From DASRHT01 sp035293765 (lineage in GTDB: Bacteria > Chloroflexota > Ktedonobacteria > Ktedonobacterales > Ktedonobacteraceae), in the NCBI GenBank assembly GCA_035293765.1, contig DATGMF010000097.1, positions 1 through 64,000 of the forward strand: a stretch of 64,000 nt of DNA, read 5' to 3'. The position numbers and the translations under genes were made by a program. Under the pieces are notes generated by a model, which saw nothing but the letters and a program-made list of their open reading frames with translations, made no database searches and was not told the DNA's origin. Every line of letters begins with the position of its first letter. Position 1 is the stretch's first letter. Below, one piece after another: positions 41,683 through 50,009 of this stretch.

Positions 41683-43446
41683 TTATGACTTCCGGCGTCT
41701 CCTATCCTGGAAGAACGCCAGCAAGGCATCGGTATTCATCGTGTTAAGTACGTCGCTGGCACGTAACCATCCTTTGCGTGCGACCCCTATACCATAGCGC
41801 ATATCGTCTAATCCTGCAAGCGAGTGAGCATCAGGGTTAACGGGAATCTTCATCCCCAGATCACGGGCCTTACGCACAAAGTGCCAGTCGAGATCCAGCC
41901 GCGATGGATTGGCGTTGATCTCAATACAGACCCCATGCTCGGCTGCTGCCGCAATGACGGCTTCTATATCCAGGCTATACCCCTCCCTCCCTAGCAAAAC
42001 ACGCCCTGTAGGATGCCCGATGATATCGACGTATGGATTGGCAATTGCGCGTACCATTCGCCTGGTCTGCTCTTCGGGCGGCAGGTTAAAATTGCTATGA
42101 ATCGAGGCCACCACAAAATCCAGGCGCGCAAGCACGGCATCGTCGAAGTCAAGCGCGCCATCGCGCAGGATATCGCACTCGATCCCTTTAAGAATGTGCA
42201 GGCGACCGGCGAACTCTGCGTTCAGGCGGTCGATCTCCTCGCCCTGGCGCCGCAGATCATCCTCCTTTAGCCCTCCTGCATAGGCGGCTGCTTTGCTATG
42301 GTCGGTGATGCCCAGATAGGCATAGCCGCGCGCAACACACGCTTCCGCCATCTCGCGCAATGTGTTCTGCCCATCGCTCCAGTTGGTATGGGCGTGCAGT
42401 ACACCGCGCAGATCGCTCTCCTGGACCAGTTCCGGCAGCGTCCCATTGACAGCCGCCTCGATCTCGCCCATGTCTTCGCGCAGTTCTGGCTCAATATAGG
42501 CCATGCCGAGCGCGGCGTAAATGTCAGCTTCGGTTTTGCAAGGAACCAGAATTTGCTCCCCCTGCTCAACTTTAAAGAGCCCATAATCGTTGATGGTCAT
42601 GCCCATGCCAAGCGCGCGGCGGCGGAGCGGGATATGATGCTCGCGCGAGCCGGTGAAATGGTGCAGCGTGTAGGGAAACTGGCTATCCCCGACGACGCGC
42701 AGGTCCATCGCGATGCCACTGCTGAGCACAACGCTTGATTTGGTCTCACCCTTGCCCGTTATAGCTTTGACCGAAGGCTGCTGGGTGAAAAAATCCATCA
42801 GGTTACGCCGCGTCTCGTCGCTCGCCTGATCGTCAACGCTGGCAACCATATCGATATCTTTGACCGTCTCGCGTTTGCGTCGCAGGCTGCCGGCTACCTC
42901 CAGACGCACAATCTCCGGTCGGGCTGCCAGCGCGGCGCGAATCTGTTCCGCTTCCTGCTCGGCAATAGGATAGAGAAAGCGGTCGGCGTGCTGGGCAAGA
43001 AAGCCGATCCCCTGCAAGATTTTATCCTGGGTTTTCTTGCCAAAGCCCGGCAGATGAGCCACCTTATCATCTTTGCACGCCTGCTCCAGCTCGGCGATGC
43101 TGGTGACATGCAACTGGTCGTAAATAGCGTTGATACGTTTCGGACCCATTCCGGCGATACGCAACATATCAAGTTTAACGGGCGGCGTGGTTGCCACCAG
43201 TTCGTCATAAAAGGCGATATGATCGGTTTCGATAGCCTCCATCACGCGTTTAAGGATTGTTGGCCCCATCCCCGGCAGCCCCTTCAGCTTCCCTTCTTTC
43301 GCCAGTTGCCCGATATCACCGTCGAGCGAACTGAGCGTGCGGGCGGCGTTCTCGTAGGCGCGCACCTCGAACGTGCTACTCCCCTCTTTGAGCGCCAGCA
43401 AGGTGCCGATATTTTCCAGCAAAGCCGCGACTTGATTTTTATCCAT
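41683..43446 (-). CDS. polX: DNA polymerase X with PHP exonuclease domain
   Basis: A 587-residue family-X polymerase for base-excision or gap repair. N-terminal helix-hairpin-helix segments (LKGLPGMGPTILKRV, LRIAGMGPKRINAIY), palm with the DxD metal ligands in VKDIDMVASV and the third acid in MDLRVV, then a C-terminal PHP phosphoesterase domain (HAHTNWSDGQN, ITDHSK, EINANPSRLD, NPDAHS) that gives 3'-5' exonuclease and AP-endonuclease activity. Start has GTAGGGG about 8 bases upstream. Second gene of a four-gene operon. Confidence 0.95.
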   Translation of the reverse strand: MDKNQVAALLENIGTLLALKEGSSTFEVRAYENAARTLSSLDGDIGQLAKEGKLKGLPGMGPTILKRVMEAIETDHIAFYDELVATTPPVKLDMLRIAGMGPKRINAIYDQLHVTSIAELEQACKDDKVAHLPGFGKKTQDKILQGIGFLAQHADRFLYPIAEQEAEQIRAALAARPEIVRLEVAGSLRRKRETVKDIDMVASVDDQASDETRRNLMDFFTQQPSVKAITGKGETKSSVVLSSGIAMDLRVVGDSQFPYTLHHFTGSREHHIPLRRRALGMGMTINDYGLFKVEQGEQILVPCKTEADIYAALGMAYIEPELREDMGEIEAAVNGTLPELVQESDLRGVLHAHTNWSDGQNTLREMAEACVARGYAYLGITDHSKAAAYAGGLKEDDLRRQGEEIDRLNAEFAGRLHILKGIECDILRDGALDFDDAVLARLDFVVASIHSNFNLPPEEQTRRMVRAIANPYVDIIGHPTGRVLLGREGYSLDIEAVIAAAAEHGVCIEINANPSRLDLDWHFVRKARDLGMKIPVNPDAHSLAGLDDMRYGIGVARKGWLRASDVLNTMNTDALLAFFQDRRRRKS

Positions 43447-43461
43447 TCGAGCCCCTACTTC

Positions 43462-43929
43462 TTATGTGATATACAGATCAAAAAATTCAGGCGTGCGGGC
43501 GGCGACTTCAAAGGGGTTACGCCCCTTGAGGTCACGATTAAGATAGCGTTTGCAGTCAAAATGGACGACCAGCCAGCAATAGATTTCATGCTCAACAAAA
43601 ACGGCGTCCCAGGGCTTCTCGCTGCCCATATCCAGCACTTTATTGCAGACGAAGCAGCGTGCCATGCCCGCCTCAACCGCTTTCTCCAGCCATGAAAGGA
43701 CAAACTGATGCATATCGTCCAGTACCATCATAGCTAGAGACGTTTCAGGATAGCCGAAAAGTACAGGATCGGGGCACTCGCGAAAATCGTGATCGGCGCG
43801 GCTGAGCGCCACTACCGGGGCCTTTACGATTATCTTGACCTCATCATGCTCCGGGTCTTCCGCCTGCGCCGAGACCGAAGTCAGCAACAGCCCCTCGCGC
43901 GCAAACCATGATAGCAATTCGTTCCGCAT
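43462..43929 (-). CDS. Hypothetical protein in the polX operon
   Basis: A 155-residue soluble protein of unknown family. Features: a helical C-x2-C pair (RCFVCNKVLD), a second region with HFDCKRYLNRDLKG, and acidic patches. The cysteines could bind zinc. Its stop lies 15 bases before polX, so it is the first gene of the operon and probably expressed with it. Confidence 0.7.
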   Translation of the reverse strand: MRNELLSWFAREGLLLTSVSAQAEDPEHDEVKIIVKAPVVALSRADHDFRECPDPVLFGYPETSLAMMVLDDMHQFVLSWLEKAVEAGMARCFVCNKVLDMGSEKPWDAVFVEHEIYCWLVVHFDCKRYLNRDLKGRNPFEVAARTPEFFDLYIT

Positions 43930-44125
43930 ACCTTATTTTATAACATAGAGTCTCCTATGTTATTACGGAATTTTCAGTTAAAAAGATGAGGTAGCATTGG
44001 ACCCCTCAAGCAGAAATGTTCATTTGGTATACTAATAGAGATTTGTCTCTCCGAGTATACTGTAGCTCTAGTAAAGAGTTTTCTGTCAGGTCCGTAGAGA
44101 ATTTCTCATATTGAGGGTATTGAAC

Positions 44126-44341
44126 ATGAGTGGAAGAAATCAGTGGATGCGGTTTACCTGCTACTTTTGCGCCACCCAGATGGATGGGGTCTCGCAAACA
44201 CAGGTGATGAGAGACGGAAAAGAGTATATCAAGACGGGTTATAAATGTACTCAGTGTGGCTACAAACTGGTAACTTATGTATCTCGCGAGCAGGCTTTAA
44301 GCATCGTTGATGAAAAATGTCTACCCAGTGCATTGGTCTAA
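44126..44341 (+). CDS. Small zinc-ribbon protein
   Basis: A 71-residue protein with two CxxC knuckles, CYFC (residues ~12-15) and CTQC (~42-45), forming a likely zinc ribbon in a beta-rich context (YIKTGYKCTQCGYKLVTYV). The ATG at 44126 has GAGGG ten bases upstream and is preferred to a TTG five codons earlier. It is monocistronic and its role is unknown. Confidence 0.72.
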   Translation: MSGRNQWMRFTCYFCATQMDGVSQTQVMRDGKEYIKTGYKCTQCGYKLVTYVSREQALSIVDEKCLPSALV

Positions 44342-44468
44342 GCAGCTATAGCAGTCAATAAATCTGATGTGAATATAGACTACCAGTCAGGCTAGCTCAT
44401 ATAATAACTTTTACACCGCTGTTATATACAAGACGTTCCACAAAAAGGCGTCTTCTGGAGCTAGCAAC

Positions 44469-45161
44469 ATGAAACAACCAGATCCCAGACCAGGCAAATG
44501 GCAGCTTTTTCGCATCTGGACCAGCATCGGTCTGCAATCCTTCGGGGGAGGCTCTTCGACTATTTTCCAGATCCAACAAGAGTTCATCGAGAAACGTGGA
44601 TGGATGACGATGGAGGACTTCTCCCTCTTCTGGAACCTCTGTCTGTTCACGCCCGGCATTAACATTATCGCGCTCACCGTTTTGATCGGGCGCAAGCTGG
44701 GAGGTATTTCGGGGATAGTCGTCTCACTGATCGGCCTGTTGCTGCCCAGCGCGACTATCACCTGTCTATTGGCGGCTGGCTTCAAACTAATTGAGAACAG
44801 GCCGGATGTTCAGGCGATCCTGCGCGGCGTGATCCCCGCCACAGCAGGCGTGATGTTTGTGGTTGCCACTCGCTTTGCTCATCCGCTGCTGACACAGGCG
44901 CGCAAAGAGGGATGGGCGCGCTCGGTTGCCAGCGCGATCATTGTCCTGGCCTGCACCACCGCCCTGATTGTCCTCAAACTCTCGGTGATCCTGGTCCTGA
45001 TCTGTGCCGCTACTACAGGTGCCATCATCTTCACCTCCTGGCGCACTCCCCATTACGCCCTTACAGAGTCCACCGCTCCTCCCACACCTCCAACCTTGCA
45101 AGAACATAGTGACGAAGCAGCCGCGTCCCATACCGCCGACAGCAGAGGGGAGCAACACTAG
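44469..45161 (+). CDS. chrA: Chromate transporter, first CHR half
   Basis: A 230-residue membrane protein with one CHR domain and about six transmembrane segments. The signature is in SIGLQSFGGGSSTIF near residue 20, with FTPGINIIALTVLIG following. Such short-chain CHR proteins work as pairs with a second half encoded next door. The C-terminal ~35 residues are a hydrophilic Ser/Thr/Pro-rich tail. CTGGAG precedes the ATG. Actual substrate could be chromate or another oxyanion. Confidence 0.88.
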   Translation: MKQPDPRPGKWQLFRIWTSIGLQSFGGGSSTIFQIQQEFIEKRGWMTMEDFSLFWNLCLFTPGINIIALTVLIGRKLGGISGIVVSLIGLLLPSATITCLLAAGFKLIENRPDVQAILRGVIPATAGVMFVVATRFAHPLLTQARKEGWARSVASAIIVLACTTALIVLKLSVILVLICAATTGAIIFTSWRTPHYALTESTAPPTPPTLQEHSDEAAASHTADSRGEQH

Positions 45162-45162
45162 C

Positions 45163-45675
45163 ATGATTGATCCGCTCATCTACTTTCTGCTCTTCTTCAA
45201 AGCCTCGCTCTTCTCGACGGGCGGCTTTAGCAATCTGCCAAGTCTGCACCAGGACCTGATAGGTAACGGCTGGGCCAGCGAATCCGATTTCGGGCATTCG
45301 ATTGTTATCGGTCAGATCAGCCCTGGACCCAACGGCCTGTGGGTCATCAGCCTGGGCTACTTCACTTATGGCTACCTGGGCGCATTCCTGGCCCTGATCG
45401 CGATCATTCTGCCAGCCTTATTAGTGCTGCTCACCGCCGCCGTCTACCACCGTATCGAGCACCGGAAATGGGTGGCGGGCTTTATGCGCGGCATCTCGCT
45501 CGCGGTCGTGGGCATTCTGATTACCGTGGCATGGTCCATCATCGCCCGTTCATCGCTTGACTGGAAAAGTTGGCTCATCGCCGCCATCGCCTTCGGCCTG
45601 GCGCTGAGCCGCAAGGTCAATATTATCGTGATTCTGTGCCTGGCAGCCATCGCAGGCTATGTGCTCTATCGCTAA
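45163..45675 (+). CDS. Chromate transporter, second CHR half
   Basis: A 170-residue CHR-domain protein with five or six transmembrane segments: FFKASLFSTGGFSNLPSLHQD, then IVIGQISPGPNGLW. It starts one base after the first half's stop, with GAGGGGAG upstream, so both halves are made together and likely form a heterodimer. An upstream in-frame start at 45004 would overlap the first gene in another frame and is rejected. Confidence 0.88.
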   Translation: MIDPLIYFLLFFKASLFSTGGFSNLPSLHQDLIGNGWASESDFGHSIVIGQISPGPNGLWVISLGYFTYGYLGAFLALIAIILPALLVLLTAAVYHRIEHRKWVAGFMRGISLAVVGILITVAWSIIARSSLDWKSWLIAAIAFGLALSRKVNIIVILCLAAIAGYVLYR

Positions 45676-45774
45676 CAGTGGAAAGAAACGGGTCGGCGGG
45701 CTTATAATCATTGTGGTATCATTGTTTTTCAGTATCCTCAAGCGGATCGAGTTAGTCATACACGCTCGCCGCCT

Positions 45775-45834
45775 CCCTTGAGGGACACTATATATATCAT
45801 TCCCGATGATGTCAAGTGGAAATGCATTAAGGAG
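45775..45834 (-). repeat. Promoter-bearing dispersed repeat, copy C
   Basis: Inverted relative to copy A. It includes CCTCCCTTGAGGG, the SUI1 gene's AAGGAG site and, on the minus strand, TTGACA (45815-45810), 17 bases, TATAGT (45792-45787). The segment GTCAAGTGGAAATGCA at 45811-45826 recurs at 51861-51876. Confidence 0.75.
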
Positions 45835-45840
45835 CATACC

Positions 45841-46191
45841 ATGCCAGATCGTGTCGTATATTCCACCGATAGCGGAAGAGTCACCCACTGCCCCGACTGT
45901 GGGCAGCCCTACAAGCATTGTCGTTGCGGACAGCCTGCCGCGCCAACCAGGAAGAGTGATGGCATCGTTCGCATCATGCGCGACCGCAAGCAGCGCGGCG
46001 GGAAGACCGTCACAGTGATAACGGGGCTGCCGGAAGAAGCTCTCACCCCGCTTGCGCAACAACTCAAAAAATTCTGCGGCTCCGGTGGCGCGGTTAAAGA
46101 CGGCAACATCGAAATTCAAGGCGACCACTGCGATAAGGTGCAGGCGAAACTGACCGAGATGGGGTATAAGGTCAAGCGAGCAGGCGGCTAG
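45841..46191 (+). CDS. yciH: SUI1/eIF1-family translation factor (YciH type)
   Basis: A 116-residue protein with an N-terminal zinc-ribbon-like part (CPDCGQPYKHCRC) and a C-terminal SUI1 domain (KTVTVITGLPEEALTPLAQQLKKFCGSGGAVK, ending VQAKLTEMGYKVKRAGG). Bacterial YciH resembles eIF1 and affects initiation fidelity on non-canonical or leaderless mRNAs. AAGGAG lies 7-12 bases before the ATG at 45841; an upstream reading would translate the dispersed repeat and is unlikely. Confidence 0.92.
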   Translation: MPDRVVYSTDSGRVTHCPDCGQPYKHCRCGQPAAPTRKSDGIVRIMRDRKQRGGKTVTVITGLPEEALTPLAQQLKKFCGSGGAVKDGNIEIQGDHCDKVQAKLTEMGYKVKRAGG

Positions 46192-46223
46192 AGAGCGCGG
46201 CATCAGTTTGTACAATCTTGAGG

Positions 46224-46772
46224 CTATAGCAGCCGACGCACAGCCTGATAGTGCTGCGAAAACTGTTGTTGGGTGAGATTGGGCAGGAGCCTGTCATAGG
46301 GAGGGTTGCCGATTTTGTGCAGGACATCCTGGTACAGCAGGTCAAGCTCCCGCATATCAACAAATTTTTGATCTACGAGCAGTTGTACATCAATAATATC
46401 CTGCCGACTCCCTCGTTGCATTTTGGAGAGCGCGATACTATACCAATCGAAATAGAAGACATCTACCTGACCATAGCGATTGACAAACTCTGATCGCGCC
46501 TCCCATTGCTGCGGCAACGGTATAAAGTCTCCTGGCGAGGAAAATTCGATATTGATATTCATTTTCTGCTTTAACTGCACAATCTGCGTCATGAGATTGG
46601 CCGGATCAATGGTAATCTGAATATCAATATCGAGCGTCTGTCCAGAACGAATGCCCCGATGAACCAGTGCAGCTCCTCCAGTGATATATAAGCGCCCCGG
46701 CTGCCGTGTTCGCCCCACCTGTATAAGAAATTGCTCAATTTGCGGCCTCCCAACATATTCTCGCATGCTCAT
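46224..46772 (-). CDS. DUF6036-like nucleotidyltransferase, toxin-antitoxin-like
   Basis: A 182-residue Pol-beta-type nucleotidyltransferase. The core is ITGGAALVHRGIRSGQTLDIDIQI (residues ~29-53), with the catalytic DxD (LDIDI) after the G-rich loop. A further Asp is likely in VDVFYFDWYS. Relatives are AbiEii/DUF6036 proteins that modify tRNA or protein targets as toxins. It overlaps the upstream gene's stop (ATGA), a layout typical of toxin-antitoxin pairs. Which member, if any, is toxic cannot be told. Confidence 0.78.
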   Translation of the reverse strand: MSMREYVGRPQIEQFLIQVGRTRQPGRLYITGGAALVHRGIRSGQTLDIDIQITIDPANLMTQIVQLKQKMNINIEFSSPGDFIPLPQQWEARSEFVNRYGQVDVFYFDWYSIALSKMQRGSRQDIIDVQLLVDQKFVDMRELDLLYQDVLHKIGNPPYDRLLPNLTQQQFSQHYQAVRRLL

Positions 46773-47377
46773 CGCAGTTTCTCCTTCACCTTACTAAGTT
46801 GTACTAGAGTTTCCTTCAGTTCCTCCGGGAATGCACGCTGATGGGCTTCCTCTTGAGCAAGTAAATGATTGATTTGATTCTGCCAATCATGAAGAAAGTT
46901 AAGAGGCGCACCGTATCGTCGCTGTTGATACTCTTGTAGCGCCAGGAGGCCATTCAAGCCGTAGCCAGAGCGAGGGTGTGGTAAGCCGCGCTCCTCCCAG
47001 AGGGCAACGAATGGCTCTTCAGGGAAAGATGGAAGGCGGCCAAGCGCAAATGTGAGCCGGAAGAGCCACCATTGCTGCATGTAGAGACAGGCCAGCGTCA
47101 CTACCGCGATATCCTCAACAACTTCAGGCTCGCTCGATTGAAGCGCATCAACAACGGCGGGGGCCAGATCTGGATGTAGAATAAACAGCGAAATACTGGC
47201 GTCTCTCACAAGAGGATAGCCACATGCAGCCAATCGCTGAATCAGGTGAACGGGATCAATCTCCTCAACAGGCTCATTTACAATCTCATCGTTACCCCAA
47301 AGGTAGTTAATTCCTTTGGCATTTAGAAGAGCAATTAAGGAGTTGACTTCGTACCAATCAAATTTGAGCTTCATCAA
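46769..47377 (-). CDS. Partner of the nucleotidyltransferase, unknown family
   Basis: A 202-residue soluble helical protein: FDWYEVNSLIALLNAKG at the start, an acidic VNEPVEEIDPVHLIQRL stretch, WWLFRLTFALGRLPSFPEEP in the middle and a coiled-coil-prone C-terminus (EELKETLVQLSKVKEKL). It is translationally coupled to the downstream nucleotidyltransferase. No DNA-binding motif is evident, so it is not a classical AbiEi antitoxin. Both genes have an ordinary base composition. Confidence 0.72.
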   Translation of the reverse strand: MMKLKFDWYEVNSLIALLNAKGINYLWGNDEIVNEPVEEIDPVHLIQRLAACGYPLVRDASISLFILHPDLAPAVVDALQSSEPEVVEDIAVVTLACLYMQQWWLFRLTFALGRLPSFPEEPFVALWEERGLPHPRSGYGLNGLLALQEYQQRRYGAPLNFLHDWQNQINHLLAQEEAHQRAFPEELKETLVQLSKVKEKLR

Positions 47378-47595
47378 AATCGCTTTCCCTTTAGCAAAAG
47401 CTTCCCGCTAGACTCTGTTGGGAGGATAACATATGCAAAAACTTCTCGCAATAGCACTTCGCTAAGCCAGAGATACCACCGGCTCCTCCAATCGGTTGCT
47501 CATCGTGTCCGCTAGCAAGCAGGGGATAGTCGTCTCTGGAACATTTATATAATGCCCCAGCTCATTCAAGTCAAGAAGAAATAATGGCAGAGCTT

Positions 47596-47649
47596 AGCGC
47601 GGGTCTCACTATCGCTTCCTCTGAGCAGAGACCCGCGCTGCCCTCTCCA
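47596..47649. terminator. 12-bp stem-loop upstream of the CRISPR leader
   Basis: AGCGCGGGTCTC (47596-47607) pairs perfectly with GAGACCCGCGCT (47638-47649) around a 30-base loop. No T-run follows; it may insulate the array from upstream transcription. Confidence 0.45.
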
Positions 47650-47732
47650 GGCCACGCGACAGCCATTTCCTTCCCCAAAAGGCTCGTTTCTGATGCGAAA
47701 CACCTGCATAAATACTCGACCTGCGAATTTGC

Positions 47733-47761
47733 TTGCATGAAACAGCTTTTCATGCTATACT
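47733..47761 (+). promoter_or_regulatory. Putative CRISPR leader promoter
   Basis: TTGCAT, 17 bases, TATACT, ending 12 bases before the first repeat. The spacer between the hexamers is itself a perfect inverted repeat (GCATGAAA-CAGCT-TTTCATGC, 47735-47755). Confidence 0.55.
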
Positions 47762-47773
47762 GGCGATATAGCC

Positions 47774-48029
47774 GTCTAAAAGGCGCTTTTCCTGCGAGCA
47801 GGCTTGGAACACATAAAAACTCTAGTGCAACCTGTGTACTAATACCCGTCTAAAAGGCGCTTTTCCTGCGAGCAGGCTTGGAACATAATTTGACCAGAGG
47901 TCTGCCCTTTCCCCGTCGGAGTCTAAAAGGGGCTTCTCCTGCGAGCAGGCTTGGAACATGGGAGAGCATTCACCACAGCCACAGGTTCGTTTGTCTAAAA
48001 AGCCGATTTCCTGCGCGCAGGCTTGCAAC
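47774..48029 (+). CRISPR. Small CRISPR array, four 37-nt repeats
   Basis: Repeats at 47774-47810, 47848-47884, 47921-47957 and 47993-48029 with three spacers of 37, 36 and 35 bases. Repeats start GTCTAAAAGG, end GGCTTGGAAC (GGCTTGCAAC in the last) and contain the short palindrome CCTGC-GA-GCAGG. Repeats 1 and 2 are identical, repeat 3 has two changes and repeat 4 about eight, so degeneration increases rightward, as at the leader-distal end. That agrees with the AT-rich leader and promoter on the left. The three spacers are unrelated. No cas gene lies in the window. Confidence 0.88.
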
Positions 48030-48067
48030 CTCAGATGTTTATGATCCATCATGTGATGCCCGAGCTA

Positions 48068-48293
48068 CCGTAGGGACCCAATTGATCGCGTCCGGTTTAC
48101 CGCCTGTTCCTCCTTCCCGCGATCTCACGCCATCACCTTGCCGACGAGAATGGCATGTAGCGAACAATAGGCTGGCGAGGTGGCTCAAAACGCGAGGTTG
48201 TTGGCTCATCTTATCGATGCTTTCGGCGTTGGGATACGGAGGAGGTGGGGCGGGCAGGCAATAAATTGGACGCGATCAATCGGGTCCCTACGG
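48068..48293. mobile_element. MITE-like element with 26-bp terminal inverted repeats
   Basis: CCGTAGGGACCCAATTGATC... at 48068-48093 and the end ...CGGGTCCCTACGG at 48268-48293 are inverted copies agreeing at 25 of 26 positions. The 226-bp interior has no convincing gene. A third copy of the terminal sequence, partly changed, is at 48506-48531. Confidence 0.65.
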
Positions 48294-48402
48294 TCGTTCG
48301 GGCATTCCCGAGAAGAGGCTTCCCCATCGGATGATCCCACTCTATCGTCACCTATTCCCAAAAAAAAATCCGAACGCGACCCGCTATGTTCGACCGGAGA
48401 CG

Positions 48403-48531
48403 GTAGGGGCAATCCCTTGCGGTTGCCCTGCTGCGGATGTAGGGGGCCTCGCGCTTGCCTTGTGGCGGCTCGGCACGATTTCGGATGGCAGCATGGCAAT
48501 AAATTGGACGCGATCAATCGCGTCGGTACGG
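48403..48531. repeat. Degenerate repeat block (GTAGGGGC type plus lone MITE end)
   Basis: GTAGGGGCAATCCCTTGCGG at 48403-48422 is the reverse complement of sequence near 49230-49251; GTAGGGGGCC follows at 48437. The lone right end GGACGCGATCAATCG at 48506-48520 matches the end of the 48068-48293 element. No gene is supported between 48030 and 48644. Confidence 0.6.
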
Positions 48532-48644
48532 TGTTTCGGGCATCTTCGGCGGACTCAGGGCTATTTCCACTTTTCTCCAATTGCCACAGAATACTCCAGT
48601 GAAGGTTATTGTCGCATGAGATGATACAAGAACGAGAGGGTTAT

Positions 48645-49112
48645 ATGAATATCGACGAACAGTTTGAGAGCTTTCTGGCAGGATTAGGAGTAGAGATGGA
48701 ACAACCAGCCGATGCCCTGTACACCAGCGATTCTCTCCCAGAGGTATCCATCTTCCAGGCATCTCGCGATCATTACGGCGTTTTCTATCGCCTGGATATC
48801 ATTGACCAGAAGCCGGAACTTCGCGTGATGGTTCCTGTGGATAAGGGTGACGCGAAAATGGATATCTATCTGGTGCGCCTGAATGAACGTACCCCCGTCA
48901 ATCCGTTCTTCGTAGCCATGTCTATGTATCAGGGAAGCGCGGCATATGAGCATGGACAGGAGGCGGCCTTACAGCACTTGCTCTATGCCGTCGCCGAGAT
49001 GATGAAGCAGCTCTTCTGGGCGGGCGATCTGCAAAGCATGACCTTTCCGGCAGAAATCGAGGTCCATCCAATTCTGATCTATCAGGATAAAAAGACAGGC
49101 CGTAGAAGGTAG
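48645..49112 (+). CDS. Hypothetical protein, 155 residues
   Basis: A soluble acidic protein with alternating beta-strands (HYGVFYRLDIIDQKPELRVMVPV) and a C-terminal helix plus strand (FPAEIEVHPILIYQDK). It looks like a small alpha/beta domain without catalytic motifs. GAGAGGG lies 5-11 bases before the ATG at 48645; an in-frame TTG at 48609 is less likely. It is flanked by repeats on both sides. No family recognised. Confidence 0.68.
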   Translation: MNIDEQFESFLAGLGVEMEQPADALYTSDSLPEVSIFQASRDHYGVFYRLDIIDQKPELRVMVPVDKGDAKMDIYLVRLNERTPVNPFFVAMSMYQGSAAYEHGQEAALQHLLYAVAEMMKQLFWAGDLQSMTFPAEIEVHPILIYQDKKTGRRR

Positions 49113-49173
49113 CGCAACGCGGCTCGTGTTGACCATACCTTCACCTGGACAAAAACTACCTCTGTCTAATGCG

Positions 49174-49251
49174 GTAGGGGCTGGGCTTGCCCCTGCCCTG
49201 TGGGCAACCGCCTGCTCACGCGACAGGGCAACCGCAAGGGATTGCCCCTAC
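49174..49251. repeat. GTAGGGGC...GCCCCTAC palindromic element
   Basis: A 78-bp unit bounded by GTAGGGGC (49174-49181) and GCCCCTAC (49244-49251). Inside are the nested inverted repeats GGGCAACCGC and GCAACCGCAAGG with partial complements. Related units are at 48403, 52553 and 53590-53688. Confidence 0.7.
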
Positions 49252-49352
49252 AGACCCTGCGCCGGTGGGCTGGACAGCAAGACGGGGGGAGTTTTTGTCG
49301 TTTCACGCTTTCTATGGTACACTGGCTTATCATAGAAAGGATACAGCATGTT

Positions 49353-50009
49353 ATGGCTGAGAATTTGGAGACAATCGGACAGAGTGCAATCGAGCACCTG
49401 GCGCTCAAACACGCAGCTCGCGAACGGGCGTTGCCTAAATCGCGCACAGCCATTCGCTATTGCGCCAATAGCATTCGAGCAGCACACAGACAAGAGTTTT
49501 CTGCCGCTCAGGAGCTCCTCTCCCACGCTGCTACCTTGATCGCGGAGATAGCCGCCGATTTGCAGCAGCATCAAGATATTTATTACGCAGGCTTCGCGCA
49601 GGACGCGCAAAAAGAATATACCGAAGCCGCCACCTTCGCAGCCCTGGTCCAGCACCATCCCTTACCCGCAGCCGATGAGTTGGGAGTGGGCTGGGCGGCT
49701 TATCTGAATGGGCTGGGGGAGGCGGTTGGCGAACTGCGCCGCTACATTCTGGACCAGTTGCGCCAGGGCCACTACACAGACTGCGAAACGTATCTACGCT
49801 ACATGGATGATATTTACGCTCTGCTCATCTCCGTAGACTTCCCCGACGCCATCACCGCAGGGCTGAGGCGCACAACGGATGTCACACGAGGGATCTTGGA
49901 GAAGACGCGCGGCGACCTCACCTCCGCCATAGGTCAATTACACCTGCAACAATCCATGCAAGCTCTACAGCAAGAGTTACAACGGCGCCAGCCGGGCAGT
50001 TATTCATAA
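49353..50009 (+). CDS. Translin-family protein
   Basis: A 218-residue all-helical protein of the translin family (COG2178 type). Matching segments include NSIRAAHRQEFSAAQELL, YYAGFAQDAQKEYTEAATF, GEAVGELRRYILDQL, DDIYALLISVDFPDAITAGL and RRTTDVTRGILEKTRGDLT. Translins form octameric RNA/ssDNA-binding barrels; archaeal forms act as RNases. The bacterial role is not known. The ATG at 49353 fits the family; an extension to 49200 would run through repeat sequence. GAAAGG is 13 bases upstream. Confidence 0.88.
   Translation: MAENLETIGQSAIEHLALKHAARERALPKSRTAIRYCANSIRAAHRQEFSAAQELLSHAATLIAEIAADLQQHQDIYYAGFAQDAQKEYTEAATFAALVQHHPLPAADELGVGWAAYLNGLGEAVGELRRYILDQLRQGHYTDCETYLRYMDDIYALLISVDFPDAITAGLRRTTDVTRGILEKTRGDLTSAIGQLHLQQSMQALQQELQRRQPGSYS

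Noticed and set aside
44108..44122. TTGAGGGTATTGAA also near 63915 and TTGAGGGTACTGAA near 2832
   Set aside because: At 63915 it lies in the tatD-like coding frame and at 44108 it acts as a ribosome site; most likely chance similarity and not part of the promoter repeat.
45004..45162. Upstream extension of the second chromate transporter half
   Set aside because: Overlaps the first half in another frame and adds non-conserved Pro-rich sequence; the ATG at 45163 has its own ribosome site.
45778..45840. N-terminal extension of the SUI1 protein (…PDDVKWKC…)
   Set aside because: The bases are a dispersed leader repeat that also precedes other genes; AAGGAG fits the ATG at 45841.
48180..48602. 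Open frame of ~140 codons on the plus strand
   Set aside because: It runs through MITE ends and GTAGGGGC repeats, has no ribosome site and no protein-like composition.
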